Assembly: GCF_004331385.1 (NCBI RefSeq)
Contig: NZ_SJON01000002.1
Location: 1 to 64,000 of the forward strand
From: Enterobacter quasihormaechei
Lineage (GTDB): Bacteria; Pseudomonadota; Gammaproteobacteria; Enterobacterales; Enterobacteriaceae
Direction: 5' to 3'
DNA: 64,000 bases
The translations under genes were made by a program, and so were the position numbers. The notes under the pieces are model-generated. The model worked only from the letters and a program-made list of their open reading frames with translations. It was not told where the DNA came from and searched no databases. Positions 27,654 to 36,058 of this stretch are shown piece after piece (the first letter of the stretch is position 1; every line of letters begins with the position of its first letter).

Positions 27654-29069
27654 TTATAGAACGTAGCGATCGCGGAAGGTCAACAGCGCCTTTTCAAAAC
27701 AGCTAAACGGCGGGTGAACGATGCCCGCCCCAATCATGCCGATGCCCGCGTCCTTGTGGGCTATGGCGGTATTGATCACCGGCAGAATGCCGCTGCCCGC
27801 CACTCTGGTGATGTCGATGGCGGTTGGAATGCCCATAAACGACAGCAGCGGAATGGTGACGTTCGGATTCTCGCCGAGGGTGATTTCGCGCATCTGGCGG
27901 GAGAAGTCGATGGCTTCCTCCACCGTGCCACCCACCAGCGCAACGATGGCCGGCGCCGTCGCCATCGCAAAGCCGCCGATGCCGTAGGTTTCGGTGATGG
28001 CGCTATCGCCAATGTCCAGTCCGGAGTCTTCCGGCTTATAGCCTGCGAACATCGGGCCAATCACCTGCTGCGCCGGACCGGTAAACCACTGCCCCGGCAG
28101 GCCGGAAACGCGCAGGCCGAACTCGTAGCCGTTGCGCGCCATGGTCGTCACGACGGTGCTGTACTCAATGCCGTGAGCGGCATCCAGCGCGGCTTTACAC
28201 ATCGCCATCCACGTCGGGCCGGAGAAGTAGTCGCTGCTGGCGACAAACTCAAACACCTCGCGCTGCTGCTCCACCGGGTAGCCCGCCTGAATCAGCCCCG
28301 GCGTCAGGGCCTGGATCAGCAGCGTGGTGCCCGCGTTGTTGCGGTTGTGGCACTCGTCGCCCATGTGCAGCGCCTGGGCCAGCATCAGGCGCAGGTCGAT
28401 TTCGCCGATGATGTTTATCGCGTCGCGCAGCATCGGGCCGAGCACGTCGCGCATCCAGTTCAGGCGGTCGATCACGCTCTGGTCGTTAGCCCCCATGCGC
28501 AGGATCTTCGCCATCTGCTCGCTGAGGTTGGTGAACGCCCGGTTGCCGTAGGTTTTGTTCTCAACGATGTGCATAAACATCGACGCGGAGGTGACGCCCG
28601 CCATGGAGCCCACGCAGTCGTGCTCGTGGCACGGCGAGAAGGTGATGTCGCCTGAAGCCGCCAGCCTTGCCGCGTCCTCCAGATCCGTCGCCAGCCCTTC
28701 AAACACCAGCGCACCGGTAACCGCGCCCTTCATCGCCCCGCACATGTTTTCCCAGGCGACGGGTGGACCAGCATGCAGAATGGTGGTGCGGGTCATGCCC
28801 GGCACCACGTTAATCGCCTGGTCATAGCCCACCAGCACCGGATGGGACTGGATGATGCGCTCAAGGGCAATGTGGTTCGCGGCGGCGATCTTCTCCGCCA
28901 GCGGTTTCTCTGCCAGCTGGTCGAGCGCCTCCACCACCTGCATATTGCCCTGCCCCGGCGGCGTCCAGTCGAGCTGGGTCACGGGAACGTGCTGCTTTTT
29001 GAGGTCGTCGCTGAACATAGCAATGCCGACGTTAATGACGTTAAGCGGCTGGTTGAATAAAGTGGTCAT
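27654..29069 (-). CDS. DUF1116 protein, YlbE/AllG-like
   Basis: A 471-residue DUF1116 protein homologous to E. coli YlbE (AllG), a subunit of oxamate carbamoyltransferase together with FdrA and YlbF. Recognisable blocks are FNQPLNVINVGIAMF at the start and HEHDCVGSMAGVTSASMFM and GDECHNRNNAGT in the middle. The ATG at 29069 shares a base with the FdrA stop (TAATG), which couples their translation and suits a complex with fixed ratio. The 504-residue frame that extends upstream overlaps fdrA out of frame and is not credible. Here no ylbF-like gene follows. Confidence 0.9.
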   Translation of the reverse strand: MTTLFNQPLNVINVGIAMFSDDLKKQHVPVTQLDWTPPGQGNMQVVEALDQLAEKPLAEKIAAANHIALERIIQSHPVLVGYDQAINVVPGMTRTTILHAGPPVAWENMCGAMKGAVTGALVFEGLATDLEDAARLAASGDITFSPCHEHDCVGSMAGVTSASMFMHIVENKTYGNRAFTNLSEQMAKILRMGANDQSVIDRLNWMRDVLGPMLRDAINIIGEIDLRLMLAQALHMGDECHNRNNAGTTLLIQALTPGLIQAGYPVEQQREVFEFVASSDYFSGPTWMAMCKAALDAAHGIEYSTVVTTMARNGYEFGLRVSGLPGQWFTGPAQQVIGPMFAGYKPEDSGLDIGDSAITETYGIGGFAMATAPAIVALVGGTVEEAIDFSRQMREITLGENPNVTIPLLSFMGIPTAIDITRVAGSGILPVINTAIAHKDAGIGMIGAGIVHPPFSCFEKALLTFRDRYVL

Positions 29070-30610
29070 TATGCTTTCTCCCCTTTGCAGACAAATTCGC
29101 GTGCCAGTAATCCGGTGTTGGTGCTGCTGCTGGCCCAGATGACGCCTGCATCGGTAAGCCGCTGGCACTGCTGCGCCAGCGACTGCGGATCCTGGTCGGT
29201 GCCGAGCACGTAGCCGAGGATCTCCAGCGGACGGTTATCGGCTTTCGCAATGGCCTGTGCCTCTTTGATCGCCTCGATCATCACCCCCACCGGATCCTCG
29301 TGTGCGCCAAAGCCGAGCACGAAGTCCATCACGATGACGCCCACCTGCGGATCGCGCGCCTCCTGTAGCAGGCGGCTGATGCGGTTAGTCGGGTCAATCA
29401 TTGGGTGCGGTTTGCCGTTAGTGAAGTCGTCGTCACCGAAGTCAAGGAAGGTGTGGGCCTGGCTGACGCTGATGTCCTTCAGGCGCTTAGCCGGATCGGG
29501 CTGGATATTGCTCCAGACATCGTCGAATTTCGCAAGCGCGGCGAACATCGCCTCATCGCACAGGGTGCCGCCGCAGAACAGGCCGCGAATGTACTTCTGC
29601 TGCGGCGTCAGGCGGGCGCGCACCTCTTCAATCAGCGGCCAGTTGAGCGGATGTAAATCCAGCGACTCTTTTTTAACGCCGGTAAGCAATACCGCTTTCA
29701 GTGCCGCCTCTTTGGTGCCACGGGCAAACTGCAAGCCGTCTTCATCGGCGGGTGGGTCGTTGCGGCCAAGGAAACAGACGACCACGGGCTTGCGGCAGGC
29801 GCGCGCGCGGGCCAGCACTTTCCCGGCAACCGCGGGTGCAGGCGGCTTGGAGATGAGCGCAATCACCTGGGTGCCCTCATCCGCCTCAAGCATGTCGATG
29901 GCGTCGAGCATCATCAGGCCGCCGATTTTCTCGCTGAGATCGCGCCCGCCGGTGCCGATCAGCTGCGACACGCCGCCGCCGAACTCGTGAATGCGTACGC
30001 TCAGCTCCTGGCTGCCGGTGCCGGAGGCGCCCACAATCCCAATCGTCCCGCGACGGACCGCGTTGGCGAAGCACAGCCTCGCACCGTTGATGATGGCGGT
30101 CCCGCAGTCTGGCCCCATCATCAGCAGCCCTTTCTCATGCGCCAGCTGCTTCAGCGCCAGCTCGTCGTCGAGCGACACGTTATCGGAGAACAGCATCACG
30201 TTAAGATCGTTTTCCAGCGCCTGACGCGCTTCGCGGGCGGCAAAGGTGCCGTTGACGGAAATCACCGCCAGGTTGCTGTCCGGGCGATGGGTTTTGGCGC
30301 TGGCAATCGTCGCGTAGCGTGCTTCGTGGCCGCCGCTGCTCGCTTTGCGGGTAAATAAGGCTTCTATTTCCGCCAGCGTTTCATCATTCGCCGCGTCGCC
30401 TTTAATCACGATCATCAGGTCGCCATTTTTAGCTTCTGCTAATTCCGGCGTGAGCAGCCCGAGATTTTTCAGAACGCCTTTATTCATTTCCGTCGCCATC
30501 GCCACAAATGCCTGTTCGACGCCCGGCAGTTTATTGGCTTTGGTGGAGACCGACATTAAGGAAACCGAATCGAAATACGTGTTCTTTTTTATGACGATTT
30601 TGGTTGGCAT
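29069..30610 (-). CDS. fdrA: FdrA family protein (AllF-like carbamoyltransferase subunit)
   Basis: A 513-residue FdrA protein, built like succinyl-CoA synthetase: a nucleotide-binding block (GIVGASGTGSQELS) follows an N-terminal domain, and a ligase-like domain ends the protein. E. coli FdrA (AllF) works with YlbE and YlbF as oxamate carbamoyltransferase. I prefer ATG 30610, which has AGGTG about 7 bases upstream, over the GTG at 30619. It follows the ankyrin gene after a 106-nt gap with two palindromes and overlaps the DUF1116 start by one base. Confidence 0.9.
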   Translation of the reverse strand: MPTKIVIKKNTYFDSVSLMSVSTKANKLPGVEQAFVAMATEMNKGVLKNLGLLTPELAEAKNGDLMIVIKGDAANDETLAEIEALFTRKASSGGHEARYATIASAKTHRPDSNLAVISVNGTFAAREARQALENDLNVMLFSDNVSLDDELALKQLAHEKGLLMMGPDCGTAIINGARLCFANAVRRGTIGIVGASGTGSQELSVRIHEFGGGVSQLIGTGGRDLSEKIGGLMMLDAIDMLEADEGTQVIALISKPPAPAVAGKVLARARACRKPVVVCFLGRNDPPADEDGLQFARGTKEAALKAVLLTGVKKESLDLHPLNWPLIEEVRARLTPQQKYIRGLFCGGTLCDEAMFAALAKFDDVWSNIQPDPAKRLKDISVSQAHTFLDFGDDDFTNGKPHPMIDPTNRISRLLQEARDPQVGVIVMDFVLGFGAHEDPVGVMIEAIKEAQAIAKADNRPLEILGYVLGTDQDPQSLAQQCQRLTDAGVIWASSSTNTGLLAREFVCKGEKA

Positions 30611-30646
30611 TATTTTCACCTGTTTAAGATAAAAGGGGGCCGCCGT

Positions 30647-30661
30647 CGTGCTAATAGCACG
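30647..30661. promoter_or_regulatory. palindrome in the ank-fdrA gap
   Basis: A perfect 7-bp inverted repeat (CGTGCTA/TAGCACG) with a 1-nt centre lies about 37 bp upstream of the fdrA start. It could be an mRNA hairpin or a protein-binding site. Confidence 0.4.
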
Positions 30662-30686
30662 TCGGTAACAATGCGTTTTTGATTAA

Positions 30687-30710
30687 TGGCCAGCCGGAAC
30701 AGGCTGGCCA
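30687..30710 (-). terminator. hairpin after the ankyrin gene, possible attenuator
   Basis: A perfect 9-bp stem (TGGCCAGCC/GGCTGGCCA) with a 6-nt loop lies 6 bp past the ankyrin stop, with only a weak T-rich tail (TTAATC). It may lower transcription into fdrA or protect the upstream mRNA. Confidence 0.5.
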
Positions 30711-30716
30711 ATTGCG

Positions 30717-31322
30717 CTATGCGCCTGCCGCCAGCAGCAGGTCTGCTATCGCGTTGAAGCCTTTTTCCCGCGCCAGTTCGAGCGGGGTTTTGCCGTATTT
30801 ATCGGTCATGTACGGATTCGCGCCGTGATCCAGCAGCAGCTTCACAATTTCCTGCTGCTTTGCGCCGCCGTCGTTTAACACGATGGCTTCCAGCAGCGGC
30901 GTCCAGCCGACAAAATTGGTGTGGTTGACGTTAATATCGGTTTTTTCCAGCAGCTCGCGCACGATTTCAACGTGCCCTTTTTCACTGGCAGGGGTTATAC
31001 CCACGCCGCCAAAACGCGTCAGACGGTCGAGATCCGGATCCGCCGGAAGAACAATGCGCAACAGGGTTAAATCATTCGTCAGGCAGCTAATCAGGAAGGG
31101 GTTAAAGCAGGTCTGGTCCTGTTTATCAATATCCGCCCCAGCGGCAATTAAAAATTCCACGCAGGCGTAATGCTTTTTCAGGCTGGCAATAATAATGGCG
31201 GTTCTTTTCTGGCGGTTGGTCGCGTTAATATCCACGCCTTTCTTCAGGCAGGCTTTTAGCGCATCGATATTGCCCTCTTCTGCCGCCAGCAGAAATTCTG
31301 TAACCAGTGCAGTTGCAGACAT
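30717..31322 (-). CDS. ankyrin-repeat protein, first gene of the fdrA operon
   Basis: A 201-residue protein made almost wholly of ankyrin repeats, about five to six by eye (for example ALKACLKKGVDINATNRQKR and IVKLLLDHGANPYMTDKYGK). It has no signal peptide or membrane helix, so it should be cytoplasmic. Ankyrin repeats bind other proteins; a role in assembling or controlling the FdrA/DUF1116 enzyme is inference from position only. The ATG at 31322 has GGGAG 7 bases upstream. It is the first gene transcribed away from the divergent LysR regulator. Confidence 0.85.
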   Translation of the reverse strand: MSATALVTEFLLAAEEGNIDALKACLKKGVDINATNRQKRTAIIIASLKKHYACVEFLIAAGADIDKQDQTCFNPFLISCLTNDLTLLRIVLPADPDLDRLTRFGGVGITPASEKGHVEIVRELLEKTDINVNHTNFVGWTPLLEAIVLNDGGAKQQEIVKLLLDHGANPYMTDKYGKTPLELAREKGFNAIADLLLAAGA

Positions 31323-31642
31323 ATTAAGACTCCCTATGTGTCACTTCTGATGACCTGAGAATAGCAACAGGCTGTTCATAAAAGAATCCGCTTAAAAATG
31401 ATTCATCGACACGCAATTCATTGTTGAGTTAAATTCAACGGTCAGGCAAAAACGTGCGTCTGTGCAACCTTTTTCTTATGTTTTACCGCGTTCAGGCACC
31501 TCAGGCTGCATTATCCTTATGGCTGAAAAAGCCTTACATGACGCGGCCCTGCGTAAAAAGCCAGAACTGTGACCGGCATCAAATTTGATGTAACGTCGTT
31601 GTTAAAATATGTTCAAAACTGATGGTCACCCGGAGCCATAAT
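31323..31642. other. divergent control region of the fdrA-type operon
   Basis: A 320-bp gap between the ankyrin and LysR genes, with no open frame worth calling. It must hold both promoters. The clearest signal is the 14-bp perfect palindrome at 31577-31590; I could not fix the -35/-10 boxes with confidence. Confidence 0.6.
31577..31590. promoter_or_regulatory. candidate LysR operator palindrome
   Basis: Perfect palindrome CATCAAATTTGATG, 52 bp upstream of the LysR start. AT-rich symmetry in a divergent region is typical of LysR recognition sites. Confidence 0.5.
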
Positions 31643-32572
31643 ATGAATTCCATCTTTACCGAAGAGAATTTGCTGGCCTTCACCACCGCGGCGCGTTTTG
31701 GCAGTTTTAGCAAAGCTGCTGCCGAGCTGGGCGTGACCACCTCCGCCATCAGCTACACCATTAAACGCATGGAGACCGGGCTGGACGTGGTGCTGTTTGT
31801 ACGCAACACGCGCAGCATTGAGCTGACCGAATCCGGCTTTTACTTTTATCGTAAAGCGACCGACCTGCTGAATGACTTTCACGCCATCAAGCGCGGGATT
31901 GATACCATTTCGCAGGGCATTGAGACGCGGGTGCGCATCTGCATTAATCAGCTTTTGTATACGCCACGCCATACCGCGCGTTTGCTCCAGGTGTTGAAAA
32001 AACAGTTTCCCACCTGCCAGATCACGGTGACGACCGAGGTGTACAACGGCGTCTGGGATTCCATCATTAATAATCAGGCCAACATTGCCATTGGCGCGCC
32101 GGATACGCTGCTGGACGGCGGCGGCATCGATTACACCGAAATAGGCGCAATCCGCTGGGTATTTGCCATCGCCCCGACGCATCCGCTGGCGTTCGCCCCT
32201 GAGCCCATTTCTGAAAGTCAGCTGCGTCTGTATCCCAATATCATGGTCGAGGACACTGCGCACACCATCAACAAGAAGGTCGGCTGGCTGCTTCATGGCC
32301 AGGAGGCGATTCTGGTACCGGACTTCAACACCAAATGTCAGTGTCAGATCCTGGGGGAAGGTATTGGATTTTTACCGGAGTATATGACGCGGGAGGCGGT
32401 AGAGGACGGGCTGCTGGTGACGCGGCGGATCAATAATCCGCGCCAGGACTCGCGCATGCTGCTCGCCACGCAGCATGCGGCGACCGGTCAGGTCACGCGC
32501 TGGATCAAACAGCAGTTTGGCCCCGAGGGCGCGCTGACCCGGATCTACAGTGACTTACTGTGGCGTATTTAG
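31643..32572 (+). CDS. LysR family regulator of the divergent fdrA-type operon
   Basis: A 309-residue LysR protein: HTH at residues about 5-62 (FTTAARFGSFSKAAAELGVT and SAISYTIKRMETGL), effector domain from about 92. Start ATG 31643 is chosen because CGGAG lies 7 bases upstream; an ATG at 31622 would add seven poor residues. It is divergent from the six-gene operon and is very likely its regulator, responding to the substrate or an intermediate. It resembles E. coli YbbS-like (AllS) regulators in length and layout, but homology cannot be tested here. Confidence 0.9.
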   Translation: MNSIFTEENLLAFTTAARFGSFSKAAAELGVTTSAISYTIKRMETGLDVVLFVRNTRSIELTESGFYFYRKATDLLNDFHAIKRGIDTISQGIETRVRICINQLLYTPRHTARLLQVLKKQFPTCQITVTTEVYNGVWDSIINNQANIAIGAPDTLLDGGGIDYTEIGAIRWVFAIAPTHPLAFAPEPISESQLRLYPNIMVEDTAHTINKKVGWLLHGQEAILVPDFNTKCQCQILGEGIGFLPEYMTREAVEDGLLVTRRINNPRQDSRMLLATQHAATGQVTRWIKQQFGPEGALTRIYSDLLWRI

Positions 32573-32727
32573 CTTTTCGTCTGAACCCAAAACGCGTGGA
32601 TAAGGCCCGGGAAGTAACCCAGGATGGTCAGAAGAATATTCAGGATAAACGCCCAGCCCAGTCCCTTGCCAAGCAGCACGCCCAGCGGCGGGAGAATAAT
32701 CGTAAAAACAACACGCCAAAAACCCAT
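32569..32727 (-). CDS. yqaE: YqaE/Pmp3 family small membrane protein
   Basis: A 52-residue Pmp3/UPF0057 protein nearly identical to E. coli YqaE, with two transmembrane helices (FTIILPPLGVLLGKGLGWAF and ILLTILGYFPGLIHAFWV). The family is linked to membrane stress tolerance. The ATG at 32727 has GGAG 5 bases upstream; a longer frame starting at 32751 is not conserved. The 3' end overlaps the LysR stop by 4 bp from the opposite strand, which marks the junction between accessory and backbone DNA. Confidence 0.93.
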   Translation of the reverse strand: MGFWRVVFTIILPPLGVLLGKGLGWAFILNILLTILGYFPGLIHAFWVQTKS

Positions 32728-32905
32728 AAAAACTCCGTGCAAGCTAACCAATTGAAAAGTATAAAAGACACAACTCTAAGCGTAGCCAGTTTACGGGTAA
32801 CTGCCATTCGGCACTCGCGCTTTTACCTGCCTTTACCCTCTTTACACTGGCTTAAACCTTGCCTTAAATGCTCTACTGTTCTGAAAATGACCGTAAGGAA
32901 ACACA

Positions 32906-33424
32906 ATGTCCCTTCCCCTTATTACGCCCCGGCAGGCAAGCACGATGATTGCAGAGGGCGCTAAACTCATCGATATTCGCGACGCCGACGAATTTGCCCG
33001 CGAGCATATTCCGGCGGCGCACTCCATCCCGCTGGATTCGTTACCCGGCGGGCTAAACCCAGCACCGGGAGAAACGGTGATTTTCCACTGTCAGTCCGGC
33101 GCGCGAACCTCAAACAATGCCGCTCGTCTTGCCCGGGCAGCCTCCCCTGCAAACGCCTTTGTGGTTGAGGGGGGTATTCAGGGCTGGAAGCAGTCCGGGC
33201 TGCTGACCGTTGAAGACAGATCGCAACCCCTTCCGCTGATGCGTCAGGTGCAGATCGCCGCCGGGCTGCTGATCCTCTGCGGTGTGGTGCTGGGTTACAG
33301 CGTCTCCAGCGCCTTTTTCCTGCTGAGCGGTTTTGTGGGCGCCGGGCTGCTGTTTGCCGGTGTGACGGGTTTTTGCGGCATGGCGCGACTGCTGAAAGTG
33401 ATGCCGTGGAACCGGCGTACCTGA
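32906..33424 (+). CDS. ygaP: membrane-bound rhodanese YgaP
   Basis: A 172-residue sulfurtransferase. The rhodanese domain is at residues about 1-105 with catalytic Cys62 in the loop HCQSGARTS. Two C-terminal transmembrane helices follow (about 115-155), ending [14 protein letters not shown] as in E. coli YgaP (174 aa). It catalyses sulfur transfer from thiosulfate to acceptors at the inner membrane. In E. coli it is cotranscribed with the regulator gene ygaV, but no ygaV is present here between yqaE and ygaP. Confidence 0.95.
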   Translation: MSLPLITPRQASTMIAEGAKLIDIRDADEFAREHIPAAHSIPLDSLPGGLNPAPGETVIFHCQSGARTSNNAARLARAASPANAFVVEGGIQGWKQSGLLTVEDRSQPLPLMRQVQIAAGLLILCGVVLGYSVSSAFFLLSGFVGAGLLFAGVTGFCGMARLLKVMPWNRRT

Positions 33425-33506
33425 TAAGGGGTATTTGCAAGATTAGACTGTACCCCGCCCCAGGACGTGGGCTATGGTGAAGATCATAACAACGTAAGGA
33501 GGTGCT

Positions 33507-33686
33507 ATGTTTTCTGTCGGCGATTATGTTCAACCGCGTCAGGGCGGTCCGAAACTGAAAGTACTCGAAGTGAATGGTGAAAATATTGTGGCCGTACAGG
33601 CCAGCAATGAGCAGGGCGAGAATTATAACCTGAAAGCGGCGGACGTGGTTCTGTACTCCGAAGAAGGTGACTTTGGCGTCTGCTGA
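33507..33686 (+). CDS. small DUF2158/YodC-like protein
   Basis: A 59-residue frame with an ideal ribosome site (AAGGAGG at 33496-33502, 4-nt spacing). The start MFSVGDYVQPRQGGPKLKV fits the DUF2158 pattern of a small beta-rich domain (VGDxVxxxxGGPxxxV), as in E. coli YodC. Function is unknown. It is absent from this position in E. coli K-12 (between ygaP and stpA). It points towards stpA, which is convergent and ends at 33724. Confidence 0.75.
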   Translation: MFSVGDYVQPRQGGPKLKVLEVNGENIVAVQASNEQGENYNLKAADVVLYSEEGDFGVC

Positions 33687-33723
33687 GTCAATAACCGGGC
33701 GGAATACACCGCCCGAATTATCA

Positions 33724-34128
33724 TCAGATCAGAAAATCGTCCAGAGATTTACCGTTTGCCAGCGCGTTCGCAATGGGCTTTGGCGTACGTCCCTGACCGG
33801 TCCACGTTTTCTCTTCACCGTTCGCATCGATGAAACGATATTTCGCCGCACGCGCTTTACGTTTTTTAGCCGGCTGGCCCGCATGAGCCAGTTCACCGCC
33901 TAACAGATCGCTCGGGGAAATACCGTCAGCCTTCATCAGTTCCAGCAGAGCATTAATTTTTTCCTGCTGCTCAGCGCGTTGACGCTCTAATTCAGCCTGC
34001 TCGCTGCGTTTTTCTTCCGTGACCATCCGGACTTTTTCCAGCATTTCTTCCAGAACATCCATGGATAATTCACGCGCCAGCGCCCGGAGCGTACGGATAT
34101 TATTAAGATTCTGTAACGTTAAAGCCAT
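33724..34128 (-). CDS. stpA: StpA, H-NS-family nucleoid protein
   Basis: A 134-residue H-NS paralogue. The N-terminal oligomerisation helices (about 1-80, RTLRALARELSMDVLEEMLE) lead to a linker (GQPAKKRKARAAKY) and the C-terminal DNA-binding domain with core TWTGQGRTPKPI and the end KSLDDFLI. It binds curved AT-rich DNA, silences genes and has RNA chaperone activity. The position between ygaP and alaE identifies it as StpA. The ATG at 34128 is conserved with E. coli; residues encoded upstream of it are not. An AT-rich region precedes it. Confidence 0.95.
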   Translation of the reverse strand: MALTLQNLNNIRTLRALARELSMDVLEEMLEKVRMVTEEKRSEQAELERQRAEQQEKINALLELMKADGISPSDLLGGELAHAGQPAKKRKARAAKYRFIDANGEEKTWTGQGRTPKPIANALANGKSLDDFLI

Positions 34129-34624
34129 AATAATGAGAAACCTTTCTTCGTGTGTATAACATAAATCAGGCAACAGAATAATTGATTTTTGTTCTGATAT
34201 CTACCCACCCTGTCGTTTTGACATTATTGTAAATGTTTTAGAATATCCCGTTAATATAACCCGGAATTATCCGTCAGTTATAATGCGTAATATACCGTCC
34301 TGCATCTGGTCAAAAACGCCTGTTTAAAACCGTTCAAAAAACCGTCCTTAAACGCTCGTACAACAAACGTTTCACGCGTGCTCAGATAAGCTAATGGATT
34401 GATTTCTTTTAACAAAAACGTTGATGGGAAAGAAAATAACGAAGCGCGCAAAAAACAGACGGCTTTAGAGAATTTTATGGACAAAGCGCCACTAAATAAA
34501 GATTAATCACTACTTGTTAGTTAAAAGCCAGAGAGATACGCTATACACTCAAAACAAACCAACCTAAAGCACTAAACGCCGCAGGTAAAACGCCACTTTT
34601 TTGTCCTGTTCGAGGAGTTCAGAC
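34129..34624. other. AT-rich intergenic region between stpA and alaE
   Basis: A 496-bp divergent gap rich in A and T with no credible gene. It must hold the stpA and alaE promoters; Lrp is known to act on both in E. coli, but I could not pick specific sites here. Confidence 0.6.
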
Positions 34625-35074
34625 ATGTTCTCACCGCAGTCTCGCCTGCGCCATGCGGTAGCGGATACTTTCGCGATGGTCGTTTACTGTTCCGTCGTGA
34701 ACATGCTGATTGAAATTTTTCTGTCGGGAATGTCCTTTGAGCAGTCCCTCTCGTCGCGCCTGGTGGCCATTCCGGTGAATATTATGATCGCCTGGCCGTA
34801 CGGACTGTATCGCGATGCGGTGATGCGTTATGCCCGGCGTATTAGCCCGGCAGGTTGGGTAAAAAACCTGGCTGACGTTCTGGCCTATGTAACGTTCCAG
34901 TCCCCGGTGTATGTGGTTATTTTGCTGACGGTGGGCGCAGACTGGCATCAAATTGCCGCCGCGGTAAGTTCGAATATCGTGGTATCAATGCTGATGGGTG
35001 CGGTGTACGGTTACTTTCTGGACTACTGCCGTCGCCTGTTTAAAGTCAGCCCCTATAGCCAGGCCAAAGCGTAA
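34625..35074 (+). CDS. alaE: L-alanine exporter AlaE
   Basis: A 149-residue inner membrane protein with four transmembrane helices, very close to E. coli AlaE (149 aa): [20 protein letters not shown] at the start, [11 protein letters not shown] and [17 protein letters not shown] near the end. It exports L-alanine when intracellular levels rise. ATG 34625 with GAGGAG upstream matches the E. coli start. Neighbours and orientation match E. coli. Confidence 0.96.
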   Translation: MFSPQSRLRHAVADTFAMVVYCSVVNMLIEIFLSGMSFEQSLSSRLVAIPVNIMIAWPYGLYRDAVMRYARRISPAGWVKNLADVLAYVTFQSPVYVVILLTVGADWHQIAAAVSSNIVVSMLMGAVYGYFLDYCRRLFKVSPYSQAKA

Positions 35075-35106
35075 GGTGAGGCGACTGGCACATGCCAGTC
35101 GCAGAG

Positions 35107-35451
35107 TTATTGTACGTCGCCAAACAGCCCTTTCAGGAACCGCTCCAGCGCCATACGCGAGCTGAAACCGTGCGGAATACCATAATGTTCATGCGTCTCG
35201 CCGCCTAAATAGAGCGGAAATTGCTGATAATGATCGCAGGTTTTAATATCCGAGGCGGGCTCAGCAAATGACAGGCTTCTGTCTTTCAGTGTCGGGTGAA
35301 TAATGAGAGCAGTACGCCCCATTCTTGCTTCACGGTTAACGTAAACATAATTCTCGCCACGGCGATATCCGTACGCTTTTGATGTTACCTCATCCATGGT
35401 GAACCCTTCTTTTTCAAGAACGCGCGCCACCTCATCGGGTCGTAAATACAT
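35107..35451 (-). CDS. ygaC: DUF2002 protein YgaC
   Basis: A 114-residue protein matching E. coli YgaC over its whole length ([30 protein letters not shown]). The function is unknown; the E. coli gene is reported to be Fur-repressed. It is convergent with alaE and divergent from ygaM, as in E. coli. Confidence 0.95.
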   Translation of the reverse strand: MYLRPDEVARVLEKEGFTMDEVTSKAYGYRRGENYVYVNREARMGRTALIIHPTLKDRSLSFAEPASDIKTCDHYQQFPLYLGGETHEHYGIPHGFSSRMALERFLKGLFGDVQ

Positions 35452-35457
35452 ATCTCT

Positions 35458-35476
35458 TCCTCATTATCATACCTGC
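35458..35476 (-). promoter_or_regulatory. weak Fur-box-like sequence upstream of ygaC
   Basis: On the minus strand the sequence ATGATAATGAGG just upstream of the ygaC start resembles part of a Fur box (GATAATGA repeats). Only about two of three hexamers fit, and it lies at the ribosome site. Confidence 0.3.
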
Positions 35477-35609
35477 CGGGCAACCTTACAGTATTCAGCA
35501 TTAGCAGGGCTTTCAGAATATTCCATAAACTGCCCGATAACCCGTGACTGGCTTCAGATATTAAATTTCTGAACTAAACTAAACGGGAACACAAATTATG
35601 GAGGATCGT

Positions 35610-35936
35610 ATGTTTAACAGACCGAACCGAAACGATATTAACGACGACACCCAGGATATTCGTAATGATGTCAGCCAATTAGCGGATACGCTGGAAGCGG
35701 TGCTGAAATCCTGGGGCTCTGATGCGAAGGATGAAACAGATGCCGCGAAACGTAAGGCTCAGTCTCTGCTGCGTGAAACGCGCGCAAGGATGAATGGCCG
35801 CTCACGTACCACCCAGGCGGCCTGCGACATGGCCAGCTGCGCCACCACCTTCGTACGTGAAAAACCGCTGTGTACGCTGGGAACGGTGGCGGCGGTCGGC
35901 ATTTTTGTCGGCGCCCTGCTTAGCCTGCGTAAGTAA
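35610..35936 (+). CDS. ygaM: YgaM, ElaB/YqjD-family ribosome-associated membrane protein
   Basis: A 108-residue protein of the ElaB/YqjD/YgaM (DUF883) family. The hydrophilic helical N-terminus (DIRNDVSQLADTLEAVLKSW) is followed by a single C-terminal transmembrane segment with glycine motif (GTVAAVGIFVGALLSLRK). Family members tether ribosomes at the inner membrane in stationary phase. The start MFNRPNRND at 35610 matches E. coli and has GGAGG upstream; an ATG at 35598 is less likely. Confidence 0.94.
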   Translation: MFNRPNRNDINDDTQDIRNDVSQLADTLEAVLKSWGSDAKDETDAAKRKAQSLLRETRARMNGRSRTTQAACDMASCATTFVREKPLCTLGTVAAVGIFVGALLSLRK

Positions 35937-35949
35937 GCGCGAGTTCTTA

Positions 35950-35983
35950 GCCCCGGTTGCCCCTGGCGCCGGGGCTTTTCTTT
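35950..35983 (+). terminator. intrinsic terminator after ygaM
   Basis: A 7-bp GC stem (GCCCCGG/CCGGGGC) with a 12-nt loop, followed by TTTTCTTTG. It separates ygaM from the nrd operon. Confidence 0.85.
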
Positions 35984-36058
35984 GCCGGAAAGCCTGAAGA
36001 ACATGCACAGCCCGCCCTGCCCCGCCGGGCTCATCATTAGGGCCTTATTAATCCAAAT

